Assembly: GCA_030549335.1 (NCBI GenBank)
Contig: CM060187.1
Coordinates: 53,526,203 to 53,590,202 of the forward strand
DNA: 64,000 bases
Direction of reading: 5' to 3'
DNA from: Pontederia crassipes
Lineage: Eukaryota; Streptophyta; Magnoliopsida; Commelinales; Pontederiaceae
Part shown: positions 24,983 to 36,777 of the stretch, one piece after another
How positions within the stretch are numbered: position 1 is the first letter of the stretch
Layout of the letters: each line of letters starts with the position of its first letter
Notes under the pieces: model-generated
The model's input: the letters and a program-made list of their open reading frames with translations, nothing else
Told to the model about the DNA's origin: nothing
Databases searched by the model: none
Translations under genes and position numbers: made by a program

Positions 24983-26948
24983 AGGTCAGGTCATTATTGT
25001 AGCAAATTAAAATATTTCATTAGTTAAATTTAAATATCTAATTAGATTTAATGTGTCACGGTGATTTGTATCTTTTGTGGAGAGAGTTTATTGTGCTTAC
25101 TTTTTATGACAAATTTATATTTTGTATAAAAAAATAAAGTGATTTTTAAATGTAAATTTTTAAAAATTGATCTGCTCCAAATATTTTTCATTTTTATGAA
25201 TAAAAAAATATAACCTTTTTCACAATTTTATAATTTTATTTAATCGTATGTAATGAATAATAAATTTCGAAGTAAACCACGATATAGATGAGAATCGTGA
25301 CAATTACGATAGAAGAGACAAGATTGGATCTGAGTGGTGACAGTGAAGTGAATAGTTACACATCATTTTCCTACAAATATTAGATTTTGGGGGTACCTCG
25401 TTTAAATCATTAAATGGAAATATAAAAGATAAAAGTACATGTATCTCGGAAATTTAAATATTCACTGAAAATGATATTATTTGTATTCTAATTATTGTCG
25501 AATTAAATTAATCTGTATAAAATGAATTATTGTCCTAATTCTACTTTCTGGAGACTGACAGCAAAATTATCTCTATTTATAATGTTGTTATTCACACTAT
25601 AATTTTTCTTATTTATATCTTTCTCTATATTTCTTCCCTCTTTATCATTTTGACAATTTTTTTTCTAAAACTTTCTCGATATATTTTCATTCACAGTTAT
25701 CTTAGTGTGAGTTTTCTTTATCTCCTCTTTCATCTGTATGATGTAATTTCAATTTTTGTCTTGTTTATTTAGAAATAATCATTCTATATGAACATTGTTA
25801 TTTCATCAGATACTATATAGAATAAGAATATTTTTTTAATGCATAAATATGTTTTTAATAATAAATAATATTCAAAATAGAACATCATATTTCTTATGTT
25901 GTATGTATTCTTATATTCTTCTAATCTATATTCCAATGACAAAGAGTCCCTAAAAACATTGAAAATGAAGTTTGGGTGTAAAAACCCTTCAACTATTGGT
26001 TTTAAGATTTTATCAACTACACGATTTTGATCATTAAAACCCTTTTCATTTAGTACAAATCGATATGTTTTCTCTTACTACTACATTATTTCTATTTTTT
26101 CTATTAGTTATGAAACAAATGAAATTTTGTAATGCATATTCTAAATTTTAAACAAATGCACTGTGCTGAAAATAATAATATGAATTCTTAAGCATGATTT
26201 GGCTGTTGGAACCTAATGGAACTAGGAGTGGAGTAACGTTTGGCAAAACTTTTGCAGAAAGTGATCTTGATGCCCACCACTTGGTTCAACTAGGAAGATT
26301 CTTCTTTTTTTTTTCAATTTTTTTATGGACGTGTTTGTTACTTTTTTTAATTTCATTTTTCTTTCCATATTTTTTCTCTCACATTTCTCTTATAAAATAA
26401 TTTATTTATTTTATCATTTCTATAAAAAAATTATATAATATTATTTATTACTTGTCATTTCATTAAAATTTTTTATATTTATTAAATATATCTTATCTAA
26501 AATGGTTTTTATATTTAAATAATATTTTTAATAATATACTTTTATTTGTACTAACTAGTAATTTTATATTTTATAATTATAAAATCTGATTTTTATTTAA
26601 ATACTCATTAAAATTAATCTATCATATCAATTATTTGATTCCTCATAATTAAGTTTTACTTCACGCAGTCTTAGTTAATAGCATGAATAAGAACAACTTG
26701 TTCTTTCTCATCTCAAATAAGCTCTTAACGAACCCAGAGTCCAAATTCAAGGGGGGCCAGGTAAAAAAAGCTAAAAAATGTTGGTAACATGATTTAATCC
26801 CCCTCAAGCACTACGTGGGTCCGTCCCTACTTAACAGAAAATAAGAGGTAAATTCTTTATTTTATACATCATGAAATGTTGACTTTACATGCTTCTTTCA
26901 TTTTATTATACATTACATACATACATATATATATATATATATACACAT

Positions 26949-26987
<39 letters not shown>

Positions 26988-27336
26988 GATCCTTCGGTCT
27001 CGACGATAAATTTAACTTATGGTCCATGTTTCATATTATACAATGTAAAATTCGTTCCAACATATTGTGCCATGTCTTGCAATTTTACTATTTTATTTTG
27101 GAAAATAAGGATTGTGTGGGGAAAAAAGTGACAAATATATATGGGCCACCGTGGATCGTAATCTGACAGTTTACAAATAAGCACAGATCATGATCACGAT
27201 CTGACCCATATATATGAGTAATTTTTTTCTTCACATAGTCCTTATCCCCTTTGTTTTAATAGTTTGAGAATACAAAATCAATTTGTCCCTAACTGATAAT
27301 TAATTTTGATAAATAAATGGTCTTCCTTTATCAAAG
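23146..27336. other. AT-rich intergenic DNA
   Basis: The first 100 bases are probably promoter and 5' UTR of the F-box gene. The rest is very AT-rich with TA microsatellites (24929-24976 and 26913-26982). No coding region or transposon ends can be supported. Confidence 0.6.
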
Positions 27337-28275
27337 GATTTAACATATATCATACACCTTCCATGCGTATCACCACCGTACGCACATTTTTTGTGCGTCC
27401 GATCTAATCGGGCTGATGACGTTGGTGCGCGTGTGAAACAAACGGGCTCCTCCATCCTCATCGATGATGGGATCAAGATGCGAGGCCATCACTGGTGCCG
27501 CCGACTACTCCGAAGATAAGGGTGGCGCAGATCACGGAAGACGGCACAACAGGCAGTGGATCGAGGATAGGGGTGGAGGAAGGGGAGAAAGAGGACATAG
27601 GGGTCGCAGATTGGGCATGTCAGTGGCACTCGGAGACAAGGACGAGGCGATCGACGATCGTCCTTCGGGTGCGCAGAGGACGAGAGGATGGAGGCGCAAT
27701 GGATTGATGGATCAGAGACGCAGCGCGAAGGAAGAGGGAGAAAGAGGGGGGAGAGAGGATGCAGGGGGATGCAGATCAGGTGCGTTAGCAGTGCTCGGAG
27801 AGGAGGACGAGGCGATCGACGATGGCAACATGCGAGAAAAGCAAGAATGGCATGGGAGTAAGCAAGGATGGTTGTAGTGCAGATCGGGGACGGGCGATGG
27901 TCGGCACGGAGCTCGCAGATCTGTGGCGGCAGTGATGGGAGTAAGCAAGGATGGTTGTAGTGCAGATCGGGGACGGGCGGTGGTCGGCACGGAGCTCGCA
28001 GATCTGTGGCGGCAGTGATGGGAGGAAGCAAGGACGGCGGCGGCGCAAATCGAGGACGGGCGGTGGTGGAAGGAGAGAAGAGAGAGCAGAGGGAGACGAG
28101 AGAGAAGAGAGAGCGCAAGAGGGGAGAGGAGAGAGAGCGCGTCGGAGGGGACAAAGAAGAGAGAGAGTGTGATCTACGCATGCACGAACACCATTCATCC
28201 AATTAGATCGGACGCACAAAAATCGTGCTTATTATGGTGATACACATGGAAGACGTATGATATACATTAAATTCC
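27337..28275. mobile_element. Mutator-like (MULE) element with GC-rich cargo
   Basis: Terminal inverted repeats of about 75-80 bp run inward from 27337 and 28275, sharing TTTTTGTGCGTCCGATCTAAT and CTTCCATG.GTATCACCA. Nine-bp flanks TTATCAAAG (27328-27336) and TTATCAAAA (28276-28284) are a target duplication with one change; 9 bp is the MULE size. There is no transposase, so it is non-autonomous. The interior is GC- and purine-rich and holds about 2.5 tandem copies of an 82-83 bp unit (about 27854-28060). It could be a Pack-MULE with captured gene DNA, but I recognise no source gene. Open frames on both strands are long mainly because stop codons are rare in such sequence. Confidence 0.82.
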
Positions 28276-28319
28276 TTATCAAAAGTATCAATTTTATCTT
28301 ATTATAAATCATACATTAC

Positions 28320-29060
28320 CAACATCTGAGATGAGATGGAGGGCTATGATGTGCGCGCGCAGGTTCGCGGGATGGGTTCGAGTGGTTCAACGAGCAAGGG
28401 TTGGAGGGATCGGGCGGTTCAGTGTGCAGGGGTTGGCTTGCACAACGTCAGTGTGCGGGGCTTCTTGTGCAGGGGTTGGAGGGATCGATCGGCGTCGACC
28501 GTTCCAATGTGTGCATGCGACGGCTCGGCGACAAGCAAAGGAATGCGATGGATCAGCAGCGAGCGACGAGCGAATCTAGATCTGCGTGATGGAGAGTGGC
28601 AGCACAATGCGAGCGAATCTAGATCTGCCGCTGCCGCTGATGGAGGGGAAATCAGAGACACGATCTACTGCTGCTGGAGGGGAGATCGGAGACGCGAGGC
28701 ATTCGTGCAAAATCGTTGATCGCCGCGCAGCCATCCGCCCTCTGTGCAAGATCGCCGCCCTTCGCTCGTAAGATCTCTGCCCTTCGCCCGATGCCAGAGA
28801 CGATGAGGGAGGGATGATCGACGAGGGGATGCTGAAAGTTCAATGGAGAGACGAGAGGATGCCGACGAGCATCTCACGAGCATCTAAGAAGGTCAGCGAA
28901 GTACCCTGAGCGACGAACCAAGTTTAGCAGACACCAAATGAACCGGACCCCTACGAATCGGCGCTTGCGAACGGAGCTGAACTCGTGTGCACGCATCTGA
29001 TCCATCTATCTTAGATCAATCTAAATCTTAGGTCCGACGAATCTAAATTCATGAATGCAA
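28320..29060. other. GC-rich block of unknown origin
   Basis: A GC-rich island of about 740 bp in AT-rich DNA, between two MULE-type elements. It has short direct repeats (GGTTGGAGGGATCG twice, GAGCGAATCTAGATCTGC twice). No inverted termini were found. It is probably decayed transposon cargo. No credible coding region was found. Confidence 0.5.
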
Positions 29061-29062
29061 AG

Positions 29063-29100
29063 TGCTGCTACACTATGTCACACAATAGTGTAGTAGCACA
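29063..29100. repeat. Near-perfect 15-bp-stem hairpin
   Basis: GTGCTGCTACACTAT and ATAGTGTAGTAGCAC face each other with one mismatch around a short loop. It may be the end of a decayed element. Confidence 0.7.
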
Positions 29101-29239
29101 CTAATATTACTATATATATATTTTTTTCCATCCCAATTTTAGTTTGAGGTCAGGATGGGGACCGAAACATTGAAACTTGACAGTCTCGATTTGCCTGAAT
29201 TATAATACATAAAGAATTTAAAAATGAAATAAACATAAT

Positions 29240-30102
29240 ATTGTAAACTTAAGTTGGGAGGAATGTCCATCCATTTTTTCATCGTCCGATGGACGATCAA
29301 TGATTCAGGATGCAACGACAGCAATAGCCAGCATGGGAGAGGCGGCGTGGGACTGGGCAGCGGCAACAGAGTGATCGGAGAGGTTGTCGGCATCGTTGGT
29401 GAGGAGGTTGGAGCCACGAGGTGGTGATGGGAGCAACCATGGGGGAGGCGGCGGGGGACTCGGCGCCGACGATGGAGGGCGCGATGAGGAGGAGCGTCGT
29501 CGACGTCGATTCACCAGTGGCATCGAGCAGCGACAACAGCAGCGGCAATGGCAGTGACGACAATAGGTCCGTTGATCAAGATCTATGTGACGTCTATCCG
29601 ATCGACGATCGTGGAGCGGCGACAAGATCTGTGCACGTCGATCGGAGCCTTCACATCCTATGTTCCAACTTCCTCCTAGCCTTCACATCGTTTGTCCTCC
29701 TCTACCTCCTCACCATCCCTATCGTTGGTGGCATCGAAGTTCATGGAGTGGAGATCCGCCCTCTCACAAGGTCGCGCGACATTGTCGTCTCCAAGCAAGC
29801 GACGGTAGGAGACATCCAAGATGATGAGGAGGGGCGAGAAGTAGGAAAGTCGTTGCCGGGAGCCCAGTGACGTTGGAGTGATTGGAGAGGCCGCCGACGT
29901 CGATGGTGAGGATGTTGGAGCAGCGGAGAGGACAATGGAAGCGACCATGGGAGAGGCAGCAGGGGACTGGGCACCAACGATGGAGGACTCGACGAGGAGG
30001 AGGGCGTTGAGCCATCGCGAGTCGTCAATCGTCCATGGAACGACGAAAAAATGGGAGGACAGTCCTCCCAACTTAAGTCTGGAGGACGTGCATTATACCC
30101 TC
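29240..30102. mobile_element. MULE-type element, family A copy 1
   Basis: Inverted termini of about 60 bp share ACTTAAGTTGGGAGGA and CATTTTTTC.TCG. The right end reads inward GAGGGTATAATGCACGTCCT, nearly identical to the ends of the element at 34016-34738. The left end seems to lack the outermost 20-25 bp, so its boundary is approximate. The interior is GC-rich and holds a direct duplication of about 135 bp (near 29350-29490 and 29870-30010). There is no transposase. Open frames inside do not resemble known proteins. Confidence 0.7.
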
Positions 30103-30300
30103 ATAATAATATGACATAATGAATGTTTAAGATATATAATAAGATAGAAAATATAATCAGGTCAGGACATGGAGTATCGATAAGTAATTTATGAATTATT
30201 TTTAAAATAAGTAATTATATATTTAAATAAAAAATACTAAAATTAATAATAAGTAATTAGTTACGACTAAATTAATTAACTATTTTTTAAGAAAAATAGG

Positions 30301-31144
30301 ATTATTTTCATAAACCTCTCCTAAACTATCATAATTTTTTGCATCTAACTTCAAACTACAAACTTATATTTTCATATCCTAAACTATCGCGACTTTTTCA
30401 CTTTAATTCTTCCGTCCACTTTTGTTATATTTTCTGTTAATTTTGCTTTTTCTCATTTATGAAAAGACTAAATTACCTCTCCTTCATAACACATCAAATA
30501 GCAAATATGAAAAAGAAAAATAATGGAAAAAATCAGGAAAGCTTTCCCTTCTCTCTTACTCGTGATGCAAATTGACCATTGCTGGAAATTTTTTCTTCTT
30601 TTCTTCTTTTTATATTTATTATTTTTTCTTCTTTTCTTTTTTTATATTTATTATTTGGTGTATTATGTGACGAGGGTAATAAAAAATATAAAAAAGAAAA
30701 AAATGGAAAAAAGTCGGGAAAGTTTTCCCTTCTCTCTTGCTCGCGATTTTGATCGACCTTTGGTGAATTTTTTCCTTCTTTTTTATTTTTTATATTTATT
30801 ATTTGGTGTATTACATGATGAGGGATAATAGCAAATATAAAAAAGAAAAAAATGAAAAAAGGTCGGGGAAGCTTTCCCTTCTTTCTTGCCCGCATGCAGA
30901 TCGACCTTTACTGAAATTTTTTCTTCCTTTTTATATTTATATTTATTATTTGGTGTATTAAGTGACAATGGATAATTTAGTTTTTTACAAATAAAAAAAT
31001 AAAAGTAATAGAAAATATAACAGAACTGAATATAATGATTAAAGTGTAAAAATCGTGATGGTTTAAAAATTCAAAAAAATAACTTCGTATGTTGACATTA
31101 AATACGAAAAATCGTAATAGTTTAAGAAAGTTTATAAAAATAAC
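30301..31144. mobile_element. Foldback element with triplicated core, family B copy 1
   Basis: Long imperfect inverted repeats (about 30301-30480 and 30975-31144) share AAACTAT.A.GATTTTT-like and TGTTATATTTTCT blocks. Between them lie three tandem copies of a 145-180 bp unit. A related but shorter element lies at 49180-49520. The lack of coding capacity and the hairpin form suggest a MITE or foldback element. Confidence 0.65.
30500..30965. repeat. Three-copy tandem repeat, unit about 145-180 bp
   Basis: Units start near 30500, 30678 and 30825. Each has an A-rich start, then CTTTCCCTTCT, GATCGACCTTT-like and TTATTATTTGGTGTATTA blocks. The units have diverged, so the array is not recent. Confidence 0.8.
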
Positions 31145-33252
31145 TCAAAAAATAAGCAATTCCTCTCCTATTTTCTGACTTATAAATAGATTTTACATTT
31201 TCTTTCCAGTTATATTCCAACAATTACCAAAGAAAATTTAAACTTATTCATATACTTATCATCTTAGTCAATTCAAGCTTATAAATAGCGCTACAAATAA
31301 ATTTTTAATTATTTTTTCCTTGGAGGAACAAGTGACATAACAAATATGATCCAAATTCCAAATGGAGATAAGGTGAAGACTTTGGATGCCAACTGATGGC
31401 ACCCAAAAGAACAAGACTGCGAGCATCCAAACGAGCCAGGCACATGATTACTTCTATTTATCATTCCACTAAATTATAACGTTTTTTTTTAAAATAATCT
31501 CTAAATTTATTATTCATCAATTTATCTCTCCCTAAATTAACTTATTGGATATTTCTACTTAATATCAAATTGCGTGCAAGTTCTATGTTCTTCTTAATTA
31601 AATAACGTTTTCATTCCTTAAATAATAAACTATGGAAAAATAGGGGTTCTCTTTATCTTTATATATCGTTGTTATGTTTTTTTCTTGTCTCATTGCATAA
31701 AGGATATAAAAATAATATATATTAAGGTTATACAAAAGTTAATTTTTAGATTTGGGGTTGAAAGAAGTCACTCCAAAAGTATCTTTTGAAAATTAAAATA
31801 AAGAAGTGAACGGTCGTGGTTGAATGATCATGGGAGCAAGAGAATCATGACCGTCCATCCACGATCGTACTACACACTCTTTTGCATGAGCTAATAAAAC
31901 ACTTGCATTTATTTAGAAAGTGGCCAAAAACGTGTACAAATTGACGCTACTTCCGGAAGGTTTTTACTTTTTAGTGGAACCGCAGCAGCAAAATGACGCA
32001 TCTGGACACGTGGCGTCGTTCTGTCCGCATACACAATTTTGGGTTTTTTTTGACAAAGACATTTCATTATTATTTTGTTGGCATCACTATCACTCTAAAC
32101 AATGAAAATAATATATTTTACCTAATATATTCAAGAATATATATTTAGAATGATAATATTGTCATCCTTATTCTTTTATTTCCTTTTAGTTATAATTAGA
32201 ATTATTTATTTATTCTCACACCATCATACATCACTTTCAAATTTTATTTAATTTTAGAAAGTAAGTAGGAATAAAGTAAATTACACATATGATTCCCTTA
32301 TTTTGAATTAATATCTCAATAATTTTTAACTTTAATTTATAATTAAATTGTTCTCAAATTTTATTTTTTTATATGTTTCATCCTTCCGATCATCAATAGT
32401 CAATTTTTTATTATACCAACGATGCGATGAAAAAATTAATATATAAAAAAGAAACTGTGAATGAGAATTTTCATCTCTTTTATATTTTTATTTTTTATTA
32501 TGTCATGTCAAAGGTGGCACATACAACGAAACAAAAGACTAATGATATTTTAATTATAAATTAAAATTAAGAGATCGAATATAATTTATCATATAAGAAT
32601 AGGAAAGAATTCTCTATTCATTTTATTTTATTTTTGCATGAGAAATAAGAATCTGCTCTGAATGAGCTAATATTTGTGTTTCTTTTCCATTTTAGATGTC
32701 GAAAAAGTTGAGCAAAATTAGTCATAACTCCATAATAACGAATTGGAACCCACGTGATGTCACACTTGGTCATATTTATAAGATGAGACCTTGATTTCTT
32801 GGCCAAAGGTAATAGTGGTATATTCTAAGTATCATTCTTTTCCATATGAAAAGCGGACTAATTTTGAGTTGCCACAAGTTTCTTTTTAGGAAATTGAATC
32901 AGTCATAAAATAATAGGCCTTGTGAAGTTAACATAAAAATAAAACAATTCATTTCGACGTTTTTTCACATAATTATAGCTCAATAATTGTGTTTAAACAA
33001 GACAAACACATTTAATGCTACATAGATTCATATTTAATAATCGGTTCTTGTGTCCTGTCTACACTTGTAGACGATGGCGTCATGTCACCATTCCAAAATA
33101 TTTATTCCCTTTTTTCAATTCGTGCAATTATGATAAATAAGATAAACCCTCGAATAATTATGTTTTCTAGGCATTAACTAACGTGCAATCTTTTGCTGCC
33201 AAACATGCTCAAATTCTCGTCGACCACAATGTTAGAAATTCTGATATAAATG
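31145..33252. other. AT-rich intergenic DNA
   Basis: About 2.1 kb without a supported gene, RNA or transposon boundary. Only short frames without recognisable domains are present. Confidence 0.6.
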
Positions 33253-33882
33253 GGTAAATTACACCCAATGGTCTCCAACTTTCGACTTTGCTCAGTGATG
33301 TCTTCCAACTTCACTTTGTAATTGCGATGCCCTCCAACTTTTAACTTGTTTCACTCGATGCACTCCTTATCTATAATAGACAGTTTTTCGGTCACAGCGC
33401 TGATGTGGCGCTGACGTGATCCTCTGCTCCTCTCCACGTTCACGTTACAATATTAAAAAAAATAAAAAAAATGCCACGTGAACCTGTGCAGTGAGAGCAG
33501 AATCGCCCCCTCACCTCTCCTGCGCTCGCCGGCACGAGGGGTTGGGGGGGTCGCCCCCCTCACCGGAGGTCGCAGGGAGGGGGGCGACCACCCCACCTCC
33601 CGAGCACAGGGGGGTCGCCCCCAGGGAGGGGGGCGATCCCCCTCTCGCTGCACAGGCTCACGTGGCATTTATTTATTTATTTATTAATATTGTAACGTGA
33701 ATGTGGAGAGGAGAGGAGAGGAGAAGAGGGCCACGCAGCGCTGTGATCGGAAAACTGCCTATTATAGGCAAGGAGGGCATCGAGTGAAACAAGTCAAAAG
33801 TTGGAAGGCATCGCGGTTACAAAGTGAAGTTGGAGGGCATCGCTGAGCAAAGTCGAAAGTTGGAGGGCATTGGGTGTAAATA
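33253..33882. mobile_element. Foldback/MITE-like element with about 230-bp inverted ends
   Basis: The two ends are inverted copies for about 200-230 bp, sharing TTACACCCAATG, CTCCAACTTTCGACTTTG and TTGTTTCACTCGATGC. The centre (about 33520-33650) is G/C-rich with GGGGGTCGCCCCC-type palindromes and is itself partly inverted, so one strand could fold along nearly its whole length. No clear target duplication was found and it has no coding capacity. Confidence 0.75.
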
Positions 33883-34015
33883 ATATGATACGGTTGCATT
33901 AAAAAAATATATCGTATTATGGGTACTTGATAGATATAAATAAAAATAGAAAATATTACAAAGTGAATAAGTTCTTATAGTTGCCGTCAATGAAATCGTT
34001 GCTTAAATAAATAAA

Positions 34016-34738
34016 GGGAATAATGCACGTCCTCCCGATGTTCTTTCGATGGAAGCGACGATGATGAATTGGGGCATCGATTTCGAAGAGCAGACGTGGT
34101 TCGCGCATTTCTTGATGATTCTCTAAGCACCGGTTCGGTCGGTCAACCCTAGGGGAATCCTCGTTCGAGTCGGTCATCATGTGGAGTCGCCGCCTGTTCA
34201 GCGTCACCATCGAGTCACCCGACGATGAAGCGAGGCAGTGACGCGGATGACACAATGAGTTGATCAGATGGAGAGGGAGAACGAAGTGAGTCGAGGGCGA
34301 TGACGAAGTGAGGCGGCGACATGAATGCCACGAGTCGACCAGGCATTGAGGACGAGGGCAAAGAGAGTAGAAGGCGATGACGAAGCGAGGCGAGTGACTT
34401 GGCTGCAACATACGAGAGAGGTGAGGCGGTGCTTGTCTCCCCGACATCGCCATTCGACTGTGTTCCTGTCTCCCCCGACACTACCATATGACCGTGTTCC
34501 TGTCTCCCTAACGTCACTCATTCATAGAGGTCATTCCGAAGATAAATGAAGTTCAGTTCGACGAGTTCCCTAGGGCAAGAAACCAAACCGGTGCTCACCA
34601 ATCCATCGCGAACCACTCATGTTCGTCTGAGCCAGTGCTGTGAATCAGCAAGTAAAGCACAACGACAAATCTTTCATTGGTTGGTGGAGAACATTGGGAG
34701 GACACTCCTCCTAAGTTGGGAGGACACACATTATTCTC
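34016..34738. mobile_element. MULE-type element, family A copy 2
   Basis: It begins GGGAATAATGCACGTCCTCC and ends with the inverted GAGAATAATGTGTGTCCTCC. It is flanked by a perfect 9-bp target duplication, ATAAATAAA (34007-34015 and 34739-34747). The interior is GC-rich without a recognisable protein. The ends match the element at 29240-30102. It is non-autonomous. Confidence 0.82.
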
Positions 34739-35089
34739 ATAAATAAATCAAATAAACTAACGTGCAACAAACGATTCGAGGTTCAACAATCAAGAATATC
34801 AATGCACATTGATAAAAAAATATCAATTCATGACCATTAATGATCCAAAGTAAATAATATTTTTATGAGGGCGCTGAGCGTGCAGCGCTATATGGGTTGT
34901 TGCATGCTAAGTGCTGTCCAATCTGTACGAGCACAAGATATGCACATGCAAATCTTGTGCGTGCACAGATCGGAACGTGGGCGTGCAGCGCTGTACACTC
35001 CTTTTCCTCTTATTTTTATTGGACTCAAAGGGGCATTACAAACATAAGCCATACAAAAAATTATGTGCCATGAGTTACACTGAGCGAGG

Positions 35090-35825
35090 ACGTTGAATTC
35101 GTAAAGATGTAAGATTATAATGATCCGAGATTTAAAAATCAAGACTATCATTGCATTTCACATGAATAAAATTGGACTAATATGCAGCTATTTCTTTTCG
35201 CTATGAAAAGATGCTAGTATGATTTATTAAATTGGACTAATATGGAGTTATCTCTTTCCTTCTTAATTGCATGATCTAAAATGAATAATATCTTAATTAA
35301 TATTACATAATAATTTATTTATAATATATACTACTAATTTATTTTTTTTCCTTTTTTTAAGATCATTTGGGAATATTTGATTCCTAGACTTATTAGTATG
35401 TACAACGTTAAATATTAACAATAACTCTTATCACATAAAAGCTTTTTTTTATTATAAAGAGGTCTACAGAAATCCAATTTTCATAATCCTCCTCCAACAA
35501 CGTCAACATTGAATCCAAGAGGTAAAGATTGTAACGACTATATGTTTAAAGAATGTATTTCACATGAATAAAATATATAATATGCAATGATATCTTTCAC
35601 CTACGAAGGACGTTAGTATGATGCAAAATGAATAACATCTCATATTAGTAGTGCATGATGATTTATTTATAACATATGGTACTATTTTGTTTTTTTTTCT
35701 TTTAAGATCATTTGAGATTGTTTGATTCCTAGAATTCTTAGTACGTAGAATGTTAAATATTAACAATAACTCTTATCACATAAAATCTTTTATATAGAGG
35801 TCTCAGCGACATCTAATTTCCATAA
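35090..35825. repeat. Diverged tandem duplication, period about 410 bp
   Basis: Two direct copies start near 35090 and 35508. They share TTTCACATGAATAAAA, TAAGATCATTTG, TTGATTCCTAGA, GTTAAATATTAACAATAACT and CTTATCACATAAAA. No function is evident. Confidence 0.8.
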
Positions 35826-35832
35826 CAAAGAC

Positions 35833-35833
35833 A

Positions 35834-35893
<60 letters not shown>
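35833..35893. repeat. (AAT)n microsatellite
   Basis: About twenty perfect ATA/AAT units in a row. Confidence 0.95.
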
Positions 35894-35894
<1 letters not shown>

Positions 35895-36777
35895 GGAAAT
35901 TTTTATCTCATGTGCATATTAAGCGACCTCAATATATTTATTTATTAATAATTTAAAAGAACATTGATGATAAAAAATATGATTACAAGTAATTAATAAT
36001 AATATATTATTATTATTAAAATTGTATAAACTCTTAATTCGTAATAAATATGATCACTTTTATGAATTTTTTTATAATATAAAGCTATTTTTAACATCTT
36101 TAGTGATCCTCTAAATTATTAATAAAATAAATGTATAAAAAAATATGCGTAAGCAAGGTCACTAAAAGAATTTAATTTAATATTTTAAATAATAAAAAAT
36201 AAATTTATTATCAATAGAAATAAATTTGCAAAAAAAAAGCTTGTGATAAATTTGCAAAATAATTTACTGGGGTATACATGTAAAATGGAAGATGGTCCAT
36301 TAAGACAAAAAAAGGGCCCATGGGGGCCCTCAATAATTAATAAATTGCAATCTCCATCAGGGGAAGAAATGGGGCATTTTCGGAAACACAGAAAAGTTTC
36401 ATTTTATTAATTTATAAATAAATAAATAAATGTGTCCTGCTACGATCTCCATTTCTTCGCAACGATTTCTTTCTATTCTTTATTTTTTTTTCTCTCTCGT
36501 CTCGTTGCCTTGCCGTCTGTCTCTCTTCATCCAAATCCCAAAACGGAGTCCAAGCTCCTTCGGTTGATTTCGAACTCCGTTCCCAATCGCGAGAACGAGC
36601 GAACAGTCGCCGCGGGGTTTGCTGCAGAAAAGTATGAATTTTGCTCCAATCTATGACGAATTCGGGTTGCAAAGACGCAAATTTTTTTGTTCCGTTCTTT
36701 TTTGTTATCCCCCTTCTCCGTTCCATGCGAATGGAGTTAGTCTTCTGCAGCAAATTATCTCTTTTATTTTGTAGGCT

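Larger units (their letters stand above)
34748..36777. other. Intergenic DNA and lipase promoter/5' UTR
   Basis: It holds a diverged direct duplication (35090-35825), an (AAT)n tract, and toward the right end a pyrimidine-rich leader (about 36430-36640) that is probably lipase 5' UTR. CAGAAAAG|TATGAA and TTTTGTAG|GCT may bound a short 5'-UTR intron, but a GT donor is not clear. Confidence 0.45.

Noticed and set aside
27489-28202. 237-codon minus-strand frame and 137-codon plus-strand frame in the MULE
   Set aside because: Both are Ser/Pro/Arg- or Gly/Arg-rich products of purine-biased repeats, without recognisable domains.
28331-28719. Overlapping GC-rich frames treated as a possible gene
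   Set aside because: Several frames are open at once, which reflects composition; no domain, intron or promoter pattern.
29421-29870. 149-codon frame with a hydrophobic stretch in the family A element
   Set aside because: It lies in duplicated GC-rich transposon cargo; it shows no homology I recognise and is probably chance.
30500-30965. Regular repeats considered as a CRISPR array
   Set aside because: Three diverged units of about 160 bp without short conserved repeats and unique spacers, in a plant genome; this is a tandem duplication.
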